Shown here: piece by piece, positions 6,652 through 6,977 of the stretch
Layout of the letters: the number at the start of each line of letters is the position of its first letter
Numbering within the stretch: position 1 is the stretch's first letter
NCBI GenBank assembly: GCA_002371135.1
Contig: DFGB01000039.1
Span: forward strand, 9,472-16,448
Source: Verrucomicrobia bacterium UBA3761
Lineage (GTDB): Bacteria; Verrucomicrobiota; Kiritimatiellia; RFP12; UBA1067
Direction: 5' to 3'
Length of the DNA: 6,977 nucleotides
Position numbers and translations under genes: made by a program
Notes under the pieces: generated by a model
What the model saw: the letters and a program-made list of their open reading frames with translations, nothing else
What the model was told of the DNA's origin: nothing
Database searches by the model: none

Positions 6652-6680
6652 AGTATAGCATTTCTGCCGTGAAAAGTCAA
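6652..6680 (-). promoter_or_regulatory. Sigma-70-type promoter of the small-partner/GNAT operon
   Basis: The minus strand has a -35 box TTGACT (6680-6675), a 17-base spacer, and a -10 box TATACT (6657-6652). TGC directly precedes the -10 box, giving an extended -10. Each hexamer differs from consensus at one base. Transcription should start near 6645, giving a leader of about 45 bases before the TTG. Confidence 0.82.
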
Positions 6681-6911
6681 TGGGGTGCGAAATTAACGAA
6701 ACGTCCCAAAATGGTAAAATCTAATGAGCCATTCAAAAAGAAAGGCTCTTCGTCGTTTTTAGTGGAAAGGCCCTCCTCGGGACCACACAATCGGACGCAT
6801 ATCCAGCTTGCCGCAGTTGAACAGTATTGCCACGTGGATGGGCCTTCAAACTGAATCGCCATGACGGCGCAACAGCATGGCTTCGCCGACGGCCCGGTTC
6901 CCGCCGATAGA

Positions 6912-6942
6912 CGAGACTCGCCTTGTCGATGGGCGAGTCTCG
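6912..6942. repeat. Strong 11-bp inverted repeat near the right edge
   Basis: CGAGACTCGCC (6912-6922) and GGCGAGTCTCG (6932-6942) are perfectly complementary with a 9-base loop. No T-run follows on either strand, so it is not a typical intrinsic terminator. It overlaps the 22-bp periodic repeat, which explains part of the symmetry. Confidence 0.75.
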
Positions 6943-6977
6943 CCAAATCGACAGCTATGACTTGCCGTTTCGATAGC
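6915..6977. repeat. Degenerate direct repeat with 22-bp period, cut by window edge
   Basis: Units start at 6915, 6937 and 6959. Each fits G-A/T-C-T-Y-GCC, three variable bases, then TCGA-Y: GACTCGCCTTGTCGAT, GTCTCGCCAAATCGAC and GACTTGCCGTTTCGAT. The last six bases of each unit are variable. A fourth, weaker unit may precede at 6893-6914 (shared CGAT and CGA). The array may continue past the edge. I do not recognise the family. Confidence 0.5.

Larger units (their letters stand above)
6681..6977. other. Right-end region without a supported gene
   Basis: About 300 bases upstream of the operon promoter hold no gene I can support. Two short frames overlap on opposite strands here (plus 6669-6854 from GTG; minus 6677-6862 from ATG), but neither has a Shine-Dalgarno or a recognisable protein. 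The part nearest the promoter (about 6661-6760) is AT-rich, while the far end is GC-rich and contains a strong hairpin and a 22-bp periodic repeat. It may be a boundary between the host backbone and an acquired module. Confidence 0.55.

Noticed and set aside
6669..6854. Short plus-strand frame with GTG start, upstream of the operon
   Set aside because: It has no Shine-Dalgarno, overlaps the minus-strand promoter at its start, and shows no recognisable protein motif.
6677..6946. Short minus-strand frame ending inside the -35 box of the operon promoter
   Set aside because: Its possible starts (TTG at 6946, ATG at 6862) lack ribosome sites and the protein is Cys/Trp/Pro-rich with no family I recognise. 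It could be a decayed gene end, but I cannot support that.
6915..6977. CRISPR array
   Set aside because: The units are degenerate and the 22-bp period leaves no room for normal repeat-plus-spacer lengths. No cas gene is visible.

Overview
The window carries three protein genes, all on the minus strand. Reading right to left, they are a two-gene toxin-antitoxin-like operon (6598 to 5813) and one very large open reading frame that starts at 5456 and runs off the left edge of the window. The large frame is open for 1818 codons without a stop. It encodes a secreted, modular, repeat-rich surface protein: signal peptide, two LamG/concanavalin-like domains, a CTGY/LEWHW module with a divergent InlB-type repeat, two GLUG-repeat blocks, then at least seven tandem InlB B-type repeats of 66-69 residues. 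This combination, with GC-rich codon use, resembles giant exoproteins of the PVC group, especially uncultured gut or rumen Kiritimatiellota, Lentisphaerota or Verrucomicrobiota. The host assignment is inference from architecture; no marker gene is present.

Region by region: 1-1433 encodes the InlB-type repeat array, whose last two visible units are 98% identical in DNA. 1434-5456 encodes the GLUG blocks, the LamG domains and the signal peptide. 5457-5812 has no gene, but holds several inverted repeats. The one next to the start codon is a 13-bp perfect inverted repeat that would sequester the Shine-Dalgarno of the giant gene. 5813-6403 is a divergent GNAT acetyltransferase. 6410-6598 is a 62-residue partner with a TTG start, a strong Shine-Dalgarno and a near-consensus sigma-70 promoter with a 17-bp spacer at 6652-6680. 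6681-6977 has no supported gene; its right end has a strong 11-bp hairpin and a degenerate repeat of 22-bp period.

The GNAT gene and its small partner probably form a co-transcribed addiction-type module, with translation of the second coupled to the first. It reads as visibly more AT-rich than the giant gene and may have been acquired horizontally. The giant gene appears to have its own leader and control. The most interesting signals are that structured leader, the recent homogenisation of the InlB-type repeats, and the repeat cluster at the right edge.
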